Shown: one piece after another, positions 1-8,109 of the stretch | Layout: the number at the start of each line of letters is the position of its first letter | Position numbering within the stretch: the stretch's first letter is position 1 | NCBI GenBank assembly: GCA_017466885.1 | Contig: JAFTTH010000009.1 | Coordinates: forward strand, 1 to 64,000 | Length of the DNA stretch: 64,000 bases | Reading direction: 5' to 3' | Source of the DNA: Oscillospiraceae bacterium | Lineage (GTDB): Bacteria; Bacillota; Clostridia; Oscillospirales; Ruminococcaceae | Made by a program: the position numbers and the translations under genes | Notes under the pieces: model-generated | Told to the model about the DNA's origin: nothing | Database searches by the model: none | The model's input: the letters and a program-made list of their open reading frames with translations, nothing else

Positions 1-9
1 AGATAGATG

Positions 10-100
10 CACGCTAAAGCGTGATGAGATACAGCCCCAAAGGGGCTGATGATATGCACCACGCTTCGCGCGGTGATGATATGCCAAGCCTGCGGCTTGG
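10..100. repeat. Array of four short hairpins joined by a near-identical 8-base linker
   Basis: Four different stem-loops follow one another: 10-23 (CACGC/GCGTG), 32-48 (CAGCCCC/GGGGCTG), 57-75 (CACC..GGTG with an inner CGC/GCG) and 84-100 (CCAAGCC/GGCTTGG). They are separated by ATGAGATA (24-31), ATGATATG (49-56) and ATGATATG (76-83). Stems differ in sequence while linkers are kept, so this is not an ordinary tandem repeat. The array probably continues to the left of the window. It lies just past the terminator of the tRNA genes. Function unknown. Confidence 0.75.
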
Positions 101-102
101 AT

Positions 103-138
103 AAAAAAATTCGACAAGTTGAAACTTGTCGAATTTTT
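103..138 (-). terminator. Intrinsic terminator of the tRNA pair
   Basis: A 13-bp inverted repeat (AATTCGACAAGTT / AACTTGTCGAATT) is flanked by A and T runs. Read on the minus strand it ends in a run of seven U directly after the CCA end of tRNA-Ala. Confidence 0.8.
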
Positions 139-214
139 TGGTGGAGACGAAGAGGATCGAACTCTCGACCTTACGGATGCGAACCGTACGCTCTCCCAGC
201 TGAGCTACGCCCCC
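139..214 (-). tRNA. tRNA-Ala, anticodon CGC
   Basis: The reverse complement folds as a complete cloverleaf. The acceptor stem is GGGGGCG/CGTCTCC and contains the G3-U70 wobble pair that marks alanine tRNAs. The D-loop has AGCTGGGA, the anticodon loop is TTCGCAT (anticodon CGC, reading GCG), the T-loop is TTCGATC, and the 3' ACCA is encoded. It lies 5 bases downstream of tRNA-Trp in the same transcript. Confidence 0.93.
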
Positions 215-219
215 AAAAT

Positions 220-295
220 TGGCAGGGGCAGAAGGATTCGAACCCTCGGCACGCGGTTTTGGAGACCGCTGCTCTACCAGCTGAGCTATACCCCT
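220..295 (-). tRNA. tRNA-Trp, anticodon CCA
   Basis: The reverse complement starts AGGGGTATAGCTCAG. The acceptor stem AGGGGTA/TGCCCCT pairs fully with one G-U. The anticodon loop is CTCCAAA (anticodon CCA, reading TGG), the T-loop is TTCGAAT, the discriminator base is G and the CCA end is encoded. It is the first gene of the two-tRNA transcript. Confidence 0.94.
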
Positions 296-327
296 GTATT
301 TTTATCAGTCGGAAAACCGACTTGTTT

Positions 328-356
328 ATTATACATTAGCAGCAAAGAAAATGCAA
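328..356 (-). promoter_or_regulatory. Sigma-A promoter of the tRNA-Trp/tRNA-Ala transcript
   Basis: On the minus strand TTGCAT (351-356) and a perfect TATAAT (328-333) are separated by 17 bases, about 30 bases upstream of tRNA-Trp. A small hairpin (AGTCGG/CCGACT, about 306-321) lies in the leader. Confidence 0.8.
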
Positions 357-458
357 GAGGTATTTTGAATTTTTTTTATTTTATTTTCCGTGTCAGTTGA
401 ACCAATCCCGAACGTGGGGCATATGATAAGCTGTAATCTGGAAAAAAGGGTGATGAAA

Positions 459-1340
459 ATGTTTTTTGGACCAAGCGGTAGCGCAACGGCTGTGATCACT
501 CCTATGAAATGCAATATGGCAATCCATTATAAGCGCTTTGCCCAGCAGCTGATGAGGCAGAAGACTGCAGGGGTCGGTGGTGTTGTTGTCTGCGGGACGA
601 CGGGAGAAAGTGCATCCCTGACCGACCGGGAGCGTCAGCGTCTGGTGGAAACGGCCAAAAACGTTATGGGGGATATCCCGGTGGTTGCCGGTGCCGGAAG
701 CAACGATACCCGCAAAGCCGTTGCGTTGGCGCAGAAAATGGAGAAGGCCGGCGCCGATGCCCTCCTTGTGGTTACTCCTTATTATAACCGTCCGCCTCAG
801 CGGGGGATCCTGCTCCACTATCAGAGAATCGCAGAGGCGGTGCAGATCCCGCTGATTGCCTATACCGTTCCGTCCCGTACCGGTGTGGATATCGAACCGG
901 ATACATATGCCCAGCTCAGCCGCCTTCCTCATGTGGTCGGTGTCAAAGAGGCATCGGGGGATGCGCAAAAGGTCAAAAAGATCCTTGAAGTGACGGCGGA
1001 GGGGTTCGAGGTCTTTTGCGGTTGCGATGCGTTGCTTCCTCAGTATTTTGAGCAGGGAGCATCCGGGGCGATTAGCGTTGCAGGAAATATCATTCCTGAA
1101 GCCGTTGGCAGGATCTGTGAGAAGGGGGTCTCCGGTGACCGGACCGGCTGTGAGGAGGAATATCAGAGAATCGCCCGGGTGATCCGTGTTCTTGGCTGTG
1201 ACGTGAACCCGATTCCCATCAAAGAAGCCATGCGACTTATGGGAACAGACAACGGAAAGTGCCGTCTTCCTCTCTGCCGCATGGCTACCGGACACCGGCT
1301 TCATTTGGAGCAGGTGTTGAGAAGTATGAATTTGCTTTAG
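459..1340 (+). CDS. dapA: 4-hydroxy-tetrahydrodipicolinate synthase
   Basis: Condenses pyruvate with aspartate semialdehyde, the first committed step of lysine and diaminopimelate synthesis, in the cytoplasm. The 293-residue protein has the usual family length. Visible motifs are GTTGE (residues 46-50), TPYYNRP with the catalytic Tyr, YTVPSRTG with the substrate-binding Arg, and KEASGD with the Schiff-base Lys. Start ATG 459 gives MFFGPSGSATAVITP, which fits the family N-terminus, and lies 8 bases after AAGGG; in-frame ATG 453 is too close to that SD. A weak promoter (TTGAAC 397, TATGAT 422, spacing 19) may serve it. No other dap genes are nearby. The 3' end overlaps htrA by four bases, tail to tail. 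Confidence 0.93.
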   Translation: MFFGPSGSATAVITPMKCNMAIHYKRFAQQLMRQKTAGVGGVVVCGTTGESASLTDRERQRLVETAKNVMGDIPVVAGAGSNDTRKAVALAQKMEKAGADALLVVTPYYNRPPQRGILLHYQRIAEAVQIPLIAYTVPSRTGVDIEPDTYAQLSRLPHVVGVKEASGDAQKVKKILEVTAEGFEVFCGCDALLPQYFEQGASGAISVAGNIIPEAVGRICEKGVSGDRTGCEEEYQRIARVIRVLGCDVNPIPIKEAMRLMGTDNGKCRLPLCRMATGHRLHLEQVLRSMNLL

Positions 1341-2644
1341 GAGGGGGTATATTCCTCCAAAGTCAGTGAAACGGTGTATTCTTTCCGACTTCGCACGATT
1401 ACAAATTCTACCGTTTCGCCCACCGAGCATCGGTCCAATATTGCGCTGAGGGAATCGGAATATTCTACCTCTTGCCCCTTGGCGGAGATGATCCGGTCTC
1501 CCGAACGGAAGCCGGCAGCCTCGGCGTTGGAGCCGCTTTCTACCTTCAGAACGTATAATCCCAAACTGCTGACACGATAGCTCAGGGCAGTGCGCATCGA
1601 GTCAATATCTACCAGTGCCATTCCCAGGTCGATCCGTCCCCGAACATATCCATAGGTGGAAAGCTGCTCAACGATGGGCTTGACATCGTTGATTGGAATG
1701 GCGAAGCCGAGCCCCTCCACACCGGTGGCGCTTGTCTTTGCAACAACGATTCCAACCAGCTTGCCTTTGGAGTCAAACAGACCGCCGCCGCTATTCCCGG
1801 GGTTGATGGCGGCGTTGGTCTGCAAAAGATTCATAGAAACACCGTCCAGCTCAATCTCCCGATCCAAAGCACTGATGATGCCATCCGTCACCGTTCCGCC
1901 CAGTTGGCCCAGCGGATTTCCGATGGCAACAGCCATTTCTCCCACCACAAGACTGTCTGAATCGCCTAATATTGCCGGGGTCAGGTTGGAGGCGTCAATT
2001 TTTAAAAGGGCAATATCTGTTTCAGAATCGGTTCCTTTGAGGGTTGCTTGGTAGCTGGTGCCGTCCCGCAGAGTGACCGAGATTCGGGAAGCATCCTCAA
2101 TAACGTGATTGTTGGTAACAATATATCCGTCAGTGCTGATAATCACACCGCTTCCGGCGCCGGGGGTCACGTATTGCTGATGCCATCCGTCGGTAGTGAC
2201 TACCTCGGTAACGATCTCCACCACGCTGTCCCCAACCCGTTCTGCAACCTCTGCAGTAGTGAGGGCATCGGAGGGGGCCTGAGAGGTGAGATCAGAAAAA
2301 TCCCCTGAAGAGGTATCAGAGAAGGGGGCGGAGGAGATGTCCCCGGAAGTGCTTTCAGATTCGGAGGAGGTCAGCATTCCCGAGAGATTCCGGGTGGTGT
2401 CGGAGAAAAGGTTTCCGGCGATTGCGCCGACAAACCCCGCAACTCCTGAAAGCACCACGCAAATCACCCCCACAAGCAGCGTAACACCGAAATTTGGCCG
2501 GTTTCCGGCCGATTTCTTTTTTTGTGCAGGATTTTTTGTGGGCGATGTTTGGAGGGGAGTGGGGGAGTAAGAGTAGGAATGAGATGTGGGTTCCTTTTGG
2601 GCTTCCTCCTTGTGTTCAGAGGAATCATTGAAGTTACTGTTCAT
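1337..2644 (-). CDS. htrA: HtrA/DegP-type membrane-anchored serine protease with PDZ domain
   Basis: A surface quality-control protease that degrades misfolded exported proteins. Layout of 435 residues: a charged, Ser/Thr/Pro-rich cytoplasmic tail (1-50), one membrane helix (about 53-80), a Ser/Asp-rich linker, a trypsin-like domain with His180 (TNNHV), Asp210 (TDIALL) and Ser285 (GNSGGG), and a C-terminal PDZ domain (about 335-430). All three catalytic residues are present. The closest SD-like sequence (AAAGGAGG) is some 20 bases from ATG 2644 and no other start lies between, so initiation is unusual or the start is uncertain. It is a single gene, convergent with dapA. Confidence 0.9.
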   Translation of the reverse strand: MNSNFNDSSEHKEEAQKEPTSHSYSYSPTPLQTSPTKNPAQKKKSAGNRPNFGVTLLVGVICVVLSGVAGFVGAIAGNLFSDTTRNLSGMLTSSESESTSGDISSAPFSDTSSGDFSDLTSQAPSDALTTAEVAERVGDSVVEIVTEVVTTDGWHQQYVTPGAGSGVIISTDGYIVTNNHVIEDASRISVTLRDGTSYQATLKGTDSETDIALLKIDASNLTPAILGDSDSLVVGEMAVAIGNPLGQLGGTVTDGIISALDREIELDGVSMNLLQTNAAINPGNSGGGLFDSKGKLVGIVVAKTSATGVEGLGFAIPINDVKPIVEQLSTYGYVRGRIDLGMALVDIDSMRTALSYRVSSLGLYVLKVESGSNAEAAGFRSGDRIISAKGQEVEYSDSLSAILDRCSVGETVEFVIVRSRKEYTVSLTLEEYTPS

Positions 2645-2853
2645 ATTTATAAGCCGCCGAGACGGCCCTCCTTTCCGGTAGGATGGTTTTATTTTATCAG
2701 TAAGAAGTGTCTATTCTTTGAATGAAAGTTGAAAGGTGAATGAATCTATTCTTCCCAGAAAAAACAGGAACTTCCTTTCCGCAAATATCCTTCTTTCTGC
2801 ATAGGGAAGGGGAAAGTGGGCAAAAATATCGCAGGACGAAAGGGGGAGCTGCG

Positions 2854-3204
2854 TTGGAGAAAGAAGTTTTGGAGGTGCTGATTTGTCAGGAGGAAGAAGC
2901 GATCTCTCTTTTCCTCAACAGAGCGCGTTGTATGGGTGATCCGGGCCTGCAGGTGATTTTGGAAAAAGGATGCGCAAAGCATAAAAATCATCTCAAAAAG
3001 CTCATCGCCCTTTCGGAGGGGGAAGAAGCAGCTGCTCCGCAAAACTGCGGGGAGATCACCCCGCTGCAGATGCAGAACAGGCTGATTTTAAGCTATGCGG
3101 CATCCCTTTGTGAGGTTCGTCAGGAGCAGATCAGAGCAGCGCTGGTTACCCTGCTGAATGATGAGTTGACCCTGCAGGGGGAGCTTTTGAAAACCACAGT
3201 ATAA
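2854..3204 (+). CDS. Small protein of unknown function, probably alpha-helical
   Basis: I do not recognise a family. From TTG 2854, placed about 6 bases after AAAGGGGGAG, it encodes 116 residues that are Glu/Leu-rich with heptad-like spacing, no signal peptide and no membrane segment. This suggests a compact helical bundle. The frame is open upstream to ATG 2740, but that start is only three bases from its SD and adds a low-complexity, unconvincing N-terminus. It stands alone between htrA (divergent) and murA. Confidence 0.55.
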   Translation: MEKEVLEVLICQEEEAISLFLNRARCMGDPGLQVILEKGCAKHKNHLKKLIALSEGEEAAAPQNCGEITPLQMQNRLILSYAASLCEVRQEQIRAALVTLLNDELTLQGELLKTTV

Positions 3205-3292
3205 TGTGTTTTGTTACCGAATTTTAATAATTTGCCCCAAATTGTAACCGTTTTGTAATAAAATAAATCGAAAAAGCCCTTCCTTTTTTCTT

Positions 3293-3308
3293 TTTAATGT
3301 GCTATAAT
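3293..3308 (+). promoter_or_regulatory. Probable extended -10 promoter of murA
   Basis: TATAAT at 3303-3308 is preceded by TG one base upstream (TGCTATAAT), the extended -10 form. No good -35 is visible (TTCCTT at the expected place). The leader to TTG 3427 would be about 110 bases. The rest of 3205-3426 is AT-rich with nothing else recognisable. Confidence 0.55.
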
Positions 3309-3426
3309 ATAAAAAGTGTAATTTTTTAGAATCTTTCTTTTTTGTAAATATTTTGTTTCATAAGTTTGTAAAAAGCGATTTTGTTTGAAAATAGAAATGA
3401 TTGACGGAGAGGAGTGGCGATTCTCT

Positions 3427-4710
3427 TTGGAAAAATTTGTGATCAACGGAGGCTGCCGTCTCTGCGGAGAGGTAACGGTCAGCGGAGCGAAAAATGCGGC
3501 GGTCGCAATTATTCCTGCAGCAATGCTTGCAGACGATATTTGTATCATTGAAAATGTTCCTGCCATTAGTGATGTTTCAGCCATTATTGATATTATGAGT
3601 CAGATGGGTGTAGATATCCGTCTGGTCAATAAATCCACCCTTCGGATTGACAGTCGGAATATCCATACCGCGGTAATTCCCTATGAAATGGCGAAGCACC
3701 TGCGTGCCTCCTACTATTTTATCGGAACTCTTTTGGGACGGTTTGGCCAGGCGATGGTGGCAATGCCCGGCGGTTGTGATTTGGGAGTCCGTCCCATTGA
3801 CCAGCATATTAAGGGCTTTGAAGCGCTGGGCGCAGAGGTCAGCATCGAGCGGGGAATGATTGATGTTTCCGCCCGCAGCCTGATCGGAAATCAGATTTAT
3901 TTTGACGTAGTCAGCGTTGGCGCTACCATCAATACAATGCTTGCCGCCGTGAAGGCCAACGGCCTTACCATTATCGAAAATGCCGCCAAGGAGCCTCACG
4001 TAGTTGACCTTGCCAACTTCCTCAACTCTATGGGGGCGGATGTTCGCGGTGCGGGAACAGATGTAATCAAGATTCGCGGCGTTTCCTCTCTTCACGGCGT
4101 GGATTACGCCATCATTCCCGATCAGATTGAGGCAGGAACTTATATGGTGGCTGCTGCTGCCACCGCAGGGGATGTTCTGATTAAAAATGTAATCCCCAAG
4201 CACCTGGAGCCTATCACAGCAAAGCTTGTCAAGATGGGCGCCGAGGTCTATGAATATGATGATGCTGTCCGCGTCACCCGAAAGGGTCCGGTGGTCAAGG
4301 GAACCATCAAAACAATGCCTCACCCCGGCTTCCCGACCGATATGCAGCCCCAGATGACCACCCTTCTGACCCAGGCTGAGGGGACAAGCCTTGTGACTGA
4401 GGGCGTGTGGGATAACCGTTTCCGGTATGTGGATGAGCTCCGCCGGATGGGCGCCAATATTCAGGTGGATGGCAAGGTAGCGATCGTGGAGGGGAATACC
4501 CCTCTTACCGGTGCTCCGGTCAAAGCAACCGACCTTCGGGCCGGCGCTGCAATGATGATTGCGGGCCTGATCGCCACCGGCCGGACCGAAATCGAGGATA
4601 TTTACCATATTGAGCGTGGTTATGAGGATATGGAGGTCAAGCTCCGCAGTTTGGGTGCAGATATTAAAAAGATCTACATTCCCGATTCGGCAATTCCTCA
4701 AGCTCTCTGA
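3427..4710 (+). CDS. murA: UDP-N-acetylglucosamine 1-carboxyvinyltransferase
   Basis: Transfers enolpyruvate from PEP to UDP-GlcNAc, the first committed step of peptidoglycan precursor synthesis. The 427-residue protein has Lys22 in SGAKNA and the catalytic Cys117 in PGGCDLG, so it is the fosfomycin-sensitive Cys type rather than the Asp variant. Start TTG 3427 gives the family N-terminus (L/M)EKFVINGG and follows AGGAG by 12 bases; the in-frame upstream TTG at 3385 lacks an SD. Monocistronic, ended by the terminator at 4723. Confidence 0.95.
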   Translation: MEKFVINGGCRLCGEVTVSGAKNAAVAIIPAAMLADDICIIENVPAISDVSAIIDIMSQMGVDIRLVNKSTLRIDSRNIHTAVIPYEMAKHLRASYYFIGTLLGRFGQAMVAMPGGCDLGVRPIDQHIKGFEALGAEVSIERGMIDVSARSLIGNQIYFDVVSVGATINTMLAAVKANGLTIIENAAKEPHVVDLANFLNSMGADVRGAGTDVIKIRGVSSLHGVDYAIIPDQIEAGTYMVAAAATAGDVLIKNVIPKHLEPITAKLVKMGAEVYEYDDAVRVTRKGPVVKGTIKTMPHPGFPTDMQPQMTTLLTQAEGTSLVTEGVWDNRFRYVDELRRMGANIQVDGKVAIVEGNTPLTGAPVKATDLRAGAAMMIAGLIATGRTEIEDIYHIERGYEDMEVKLRSLGADIKKIYIPDSAIPQAL

Positions 4711-4722
4711 AATAGAAAAGAA

Positions 4723-4757
4723 AACGCATCGCGCAGGGAAAAGCGCGGTGCGTTTTT
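4723..4757 (+). terminator. Intrinsic terminator of murA
   Basis: CGCATCGCGC / GCGCGGTGCG stem followed by seven T, 13 bases after the murA stop codon. Confidence 0.88.
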
Positions 4758-4763
4758 TTGATG

Positions 4764-4793
4764 AAAAAAAGCGCCCGCTGGAGGTGCGGGCGC
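4764..4793 (-). terminator. Intrinsic terminator of prs
   Basis: On the minus strand GCGCCCGC / GCGGGCGC with a 7-base loop is followed by seven T. It lies back to back with the murA terminator. Confidence 0.88.
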
Positions 4794-4803
4794 TGGTAAA
4801 AAC

Positions 4804-5958
4804 TTACTTTTTCCGGGATGCCAGGAACTTTTCGATCCGTTTCACAGGATTGAGCAGCTCGGTCATTGTCTTATCATAGTTGAGGGTATCAATAATGTAA
4901 GCGATGTACTTGGACATATCTACCTCGGTATACCATTCCCGGGAGAGGAGCTCGGGAGCGCGGTAGATGAGGTTAGTGGTGAATACCTTTTCAATGTAGC
5001 CATCGGCGTAAGCCTGATCAAAGGCATCAAGACCGTTGCAGAAAAGGCCAAAGGTGGAGAAGACAAACACCCGGTTGACATTCTTCTTTTTCTTCAGCTG
5101 AACTGCAATATCCAGCATTGAATCTCCGGAGGAGATCATATCGTCAACAATGATAACGTCCTTGCCGGCAACATTGTCACCCAGGAATTCGTGAGCAACG
5201 ATAGGGTTACGTCCGTTGACGATGGTGGTGTAATCCCGGCGCTTATAGAACATACCGAGATCCAGTCCCAAAACGGAGGAATAATAGATGCAACGGGACA
5301 TAGCGCCTTCGTCGGGGGAGATGATGGTCAAATGATCGGCATCAATTTGAATATCCGGCACGGTATTGATCAGTTGTTTGATCATCTGGTAAGTGGGATG
5401 AACGTTCTCAAAGCCGATCAGGGGAATCGCATTCTGCACACGGGAATCATGCGCATCGAAGGTGATGATATTATCCACACCCATGGCGTGCAGCTCCTGG
5501 AGGGCAAGGGCGCAGTCAAGGGATTCTCTGGAGGAACGGCGATGCTGGCGGCCCTCATAAAGCATCGGCATAATGACGGTGATACGACGTGCCTTTCCGC
5601 CGGCAGCGGCAATCACGCGCTTCAGATCCTGGAAATGGTCATCCGGACTCATAGGAACAGTTTTGCCGTACATTTCGTATTCCACACCGTGGTTAAAGCA
5701 ATCGCTGATGATGTAAAGGTCATGGCCGCGGATGGACTGACGAATCAGACCCTTTCCTTCACCCGATCCAAACCGGGGACAGGAGACCTCTACCTGAAAG
5801 CTATTGTTATGAGCGGCATCCAAAGTCAGCTGGTGGGTATCATTCCGCCAGGAATAAAGGTAATTGTCTACCTTTTGGACCAGGTCCTCGCAACCGCGCA
5901 TACCAATGATTCCCAGGTCAGCAACAGGAATGATCGGCGCTTTTTCATTTGACAACAT
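4804..5958 (-). CDS. prs: Ribose-phosphate pyrophosphokinase, long divergent form
   Basis: Expected to make PRPP from ribose 5-phosphate and ATP for nucleotide, His, Trp and NAD synthesis. The C-terminal half carries the phosphoribosyl-pyrophosphate loop DVIIVDDMISSGDSMLD, and FDAHDS plus IISPDEGA match the family. It is 384 residues against about 315 for the usual enzyme, with an extended N-terminus, and the ATP/flexible-loop region reads MLYEGRQHRRSSRESL instead of the usual YARQDR form. ATG 5958 follows GGAGGG by 9 bases. Assignment to the family is firm; whether it is the cell's only PRPP synthetase cannot be judged here. Confidence 0.82.
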   Translation of the reverse strand: MLSNEKAPIIPVADLGIIGMRGCEDLVQKVDNYLYSWRNDTHQLTLDAAHNNSFQVEVSCPRFGSGEGKGLIRQSIRGHDLYIISDCFNHGVEYEMYGKTVPMSPDDHFQDLKRVIAAAGGKARRITVIMPMLYEGRQHRRSSRESLDCALALQELHAMGVDNIITFDAHDSRVQNAIPLIGFENVHPTYQMIKQLINTVPDIQIDADHLTIISPDEGAMSRCIYYSSVLGLDLGMFYKRRDYTTIVNGRNPIVAHEFLGDNVAGKDVIIVDDMISSGDSMLDIAVQLKKKKNVNRVFVFSTFGLFCNGLDAFDQAYADGYIEKVFTTNLIYRAPELLSREWYTEVDMSKYIAYIIDTLNYDKTMTELLNPVKRIEKFLASRKK

Positions 5959-6015
5959 ATTGTAAACCCTCCATATTATACTTCAAAGACGTTCAAAGCT
6001 GAACTGACACAATAT

Positions 6016-6044
6016 ATTGTACTATGTCCGGCTTCTGCTGTCAA
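6016..6044 (-). promoter_or_regulatory. Sigma-A promoter of prs
   Basis: On the minus strand a perfect TTGACA (6039-6044) and TACAAT (6016-6021) have 17-base spacing; the leader to ATG 5958 is about 50 bases. Confidence 0.85.
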
Positions 6045-6210
6045 TAAAGGAAGTGCTCTTTGTGAGAAAATTTATCATCTTCCACATTGTTTTGACAAAA
6101 CTTTCGTTGACTATCCGCAGTTTTACTGTTTTGTAAAATTGCAACGGAAAAGAAAAATGAAAAAAGAGAAAGAAAATCATAGATGGACCTCTCTTTTTCC
6201 TCCCGATGAG

Positions 6211-6240
6211 TTGACAAAAGGAGTGTAAAACTGATACAAT
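6211..6240 (+). promoter_or_regulatory. Sigma-A promoter of the yicC-thiN housekeeping operon
   Basis: TTGACA (6211-6216) and TACAAT (6235-6240) with an 18-base spacer. The divergent interval 5959-6317 holds this promoter, the prs promoter and a leader with a possible short reading frame. I see nothing else in it. Confidence 0.8.
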
Positions 6241-6286
6241 AAATATATATGCGCCCTGGCGCAAAGGATAAGAAAAGGAGATCGCT

Positions 6287-6328
6287 TTGCCGCCCTTTTG
6301 CAGAGCAAGTGGATGGTATGCCGAATAG
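6287..6328 (+). CDS. Possible 13-codon leader peptide before yicC
   Basis: The only strong SD in the leader (AAAAGGAG, 6273-6280) is placed for TTG 6287, which opens MPPFCRASGWYAE and stops at TAG 6326-6328. One base later comes ATG 6330 in the yicC frame. This would allow translational coupling. It may equally be a chance frame; no conservation evidence is available. Confidence 0.3.
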   Translation: MPPFCRASGWYAE

Positions 6329-7193
6329 TATGACCGGCTTCGGAAGAAGCAGACAGTCCATTGACGGAATGGAGATCACCGCCGAGGTCAAGGCGGTCAA
6401 CCACCGTTTTTTTGAATTTACTGCAAAAACCACTCGGGGATTTGCATTCCTCGAGGATGATTTGAAAAAGCTCTACGCCAAGAAGATTTCCCGGGGAAAG
6501 GTGGATGTCTACCTCGGCATTTCGATGGAGGAGGGAGATACCGAGCTCCGGCTGGACCTTGGTGCGGCCCGCTCTTTTCTGGAGGCGCTCCGGAGCTTTG
6601 GAGCGGAAAACGGCCTGCAGGATGACCTGACCGTCTCTGCTCTGACAGCCCGGAATGATCTTTTTACCGCCGAGCGCCGGATGCCGGATGAGGAGGCGGT
6701 TCGTTCCAATGCTCTGAAGGTAGCAGAAGAAGCTCTGGATGCTTTTCTGGTGATGCGGAGTGCCGAAGGCGACCGGTTGACCGCCGATCTTTTGGCCAAG
6801 CTTTCGGGAATCGAGGAAATGGTCTCTGCGGTCGAGGTTCGCTCTCCTGAACGTGTGCAGGCCTACCGGGATAAGCTTTATGAGCGGCTGTCCGACCTGC
6901 TTGGCCAGCAGGATATTGACCCCCAGCGGATTCTGACGGAGGCTGCCATCTTTGCAGATAAGACCGCGGTGGATGAGGAGACTGTCCGGCTGCGGAGTCA
7001 TATTCAGGAGTTCCGTGCTCTTTTAGGCGCAGAGGAACCTGTAGGAAGGAAGCTGGACTTCCTTGTGCAGGAGATGAACCGGGAGATCAATACCATTGGC
7101 TCTAAGGGAAATGACCTTGAGATTGCCCGGATCGTTGTGGATATGAAATCGGAGCTGGAAAAGATCCGTGAGCAGATTCAGAATATTGAATGA
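6318..7193 (+). CDS. yicC: YicC/YloC family endoribonuclease
   Basis: YicC-family proteins are stress-related endoribonucleases acting on small RNAs and mRNA. The 291-residue protein begins MPNSMTGFGRS, the family signature, has the EVKAVNHRFFEF motif near residue 25, and ends in the conserved region LDFLVQEMNREINTIGSKG. ATG 6318 has no good SD; ATG 6330 (MTGFG) may be the coupled start (see the leader peptide). It is first in the operon with remA 9 bases downstream, the same order as B. subtilis yloC-remA-gmk-rpoZ. Confidence 0.88.
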   Translation: MPNSMTGFGRSRQSIDGMEITAEVKAVNHRFFEFTAKTTRGFAFLEDDLKKLYAKKISRGKVDVYLGISMEEGDTELRLDLGAARSFLEALRSFGAENGLQDDLTVSALTARNDLFTAERRMPDEEAVRSNALKVAEEALDAFLVMRSAEGDRLTADLLAKLSGIEEMVSAVEVRSPERVQAYRDKLYERLSDLLGQQDIDPQRILTEAAIFADKTAVDEETVRLRSHIQEFRALLGAEEPVGRKLDFLVQEMNREINTIGSKGNDLEIARIVVDMKSELEKIREQIQNIE

Positions 7194-7202
7194 GGTGCAA
7201 AA

Positions 7203-7466
7203 ATGAAGCTTGTCAATATTGGATTCGGGAATTTGGTCTCTGCTGACCGGATGATCGCCGTGGTTGCGCCGGAGTCCTCGCCGGTCAAGCGGATTACTGC
7301 TGAGGCCCGGGATCGGGGAACCTTGATCGACGCAACCTGTGGCAGAAAAACCCGTGCTGTAATTATTGCGGATAGCGGCCATATCATTCTTTCCGCCATT
7401 CGCCCCGAGGCCATTGCCAACAGAACCTCCGAATTGGATGCAGAGGAGCAGGATACCAATGAATAA
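7203..7466 (+). CDS. remA: RemA family DNA-binding regulator
   Basis: An 87-residue protein matching RemA (formerly DUF370), which in B. subtilis forms a ring-shaped DNA-binding oligomer and activates matrix and osmoprotection genes. The hallmark start [12 protein letters not shown] and the segment [12 protein letters not shown] are present. In non-matrix-forming Clostridia the target genes are unknown. Its last codons overlap gmk by 8 bases, indicating coupled translation. Confidence 0.9.
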   Translation: MKLVNIGFGNLVSADRMIAVVAPESSPVKRITAEARDRGTLIDATCGRKTRAVIIADSGHIILSAIRPEAIANRTSELDAEEQDTNE

Positions 7467-8046
7467 AGGACTTTTGATCGTTTTTTCCGGGCCCTCCGGG
7501 TGCGGAAAAGGAACCTGTATGGAGGCACTCCTTGCGGCAGATCCCGAGATTGCCCTTTCCGTCTCCGCAACAACAAGAGCACCCCGCCCTGCCGAAATCG
7601 ATGGCGTTCACTACCATTTTGTGACCCGGGAGCAGTTTTTGGAGGGGATCGAAACCGGAGATATGCTGGAATATGCCGAGTATAATAACTGCTTCTACGG
7701 CACTCCCGCCTCTGCGGTAGAGCGTCAGCTGGCCGAGGGTAAGGTTGTTTTTCTGGAAATCGAGGTTCAGGGTGCCCTGAAGGTTCGCCAAAAATGTCCT
7801 GAGGCTGTGATGATCTTCCTGATGCCCCCCTCAAAAGAAGAGCTTCGCCGCCGGCTGGAAAAGAGAAGCACCAATACCCCGGAGGATATTCAGCGCCGGC
7901 TGAAGATCGCGGAGGACGAAATGAGCGTTGCTCCGGAGTATGATTATATTGTGTACAATAATGCCCTTGAGGATGCTGTGGATGATATCCGCGCCATCAT
8001 CCGGGCGGAGCGTTGCCGGACAGAGCGGCAGCTTTCAGATCGCTGA
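7459..8046 (+). CDS. gmk: Guanylate kinase
   Basis: Phosphorylates GMP/dGMP to the diphosphate with ATP. The 195-residue protein has the P-loop [11 protein letters not shown], the GMP-binding segment [21 protein letters not shown] and the lid region [12 protein letters not shown] 7459 lies inside the end of remA; upstream in-frame codons would give an extension absent from the family. It precedes rpoZ, as in many Firmicutes. Confidence 0.95.
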   Translation: MNKGLLIVFSGPSGCGKGTCMEALLAADPEIALSVSATTRAPRPAEIDGVHYHFVTREQFLEGIETGDMLEYAEYNNCFYGTPASAVERQLAEGKVVFLEIEVQGALKVRQKCPEAVMIFLMPPSKEELRRRLEKRSTNTPEDIQRRLKIAEDEMSVAPEYDYIVYNNALEDAVDDIRAIIRAERCRTERQLSDR

Positions 8047-8109
8047 CCGGAGGCGGAATACCGCTTCTTCAGAACATATGCGGCGATGCCGCGAAACGGA
8101 GAGAATACT

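Noticed and set aside
10..100. CRISPR-like array
   Set aside because: The constant part is only 8 bases and the variable parts are palindromes, not spacers.
49..400. Two open frames (49-339 and 119-400) over the left edge
   Set aside because: They run antisense through tRNA-Ala and tRNA-Trp; the typical RRGSNSRP-like translation is a well-known artefact of tRNA genes.
6085..6120. Extra TTGACA/TTGACT boxes in the prs-yicC gap as additional promoters
   Set aside because: No acceptable -10 at 16-18 bases downstream.
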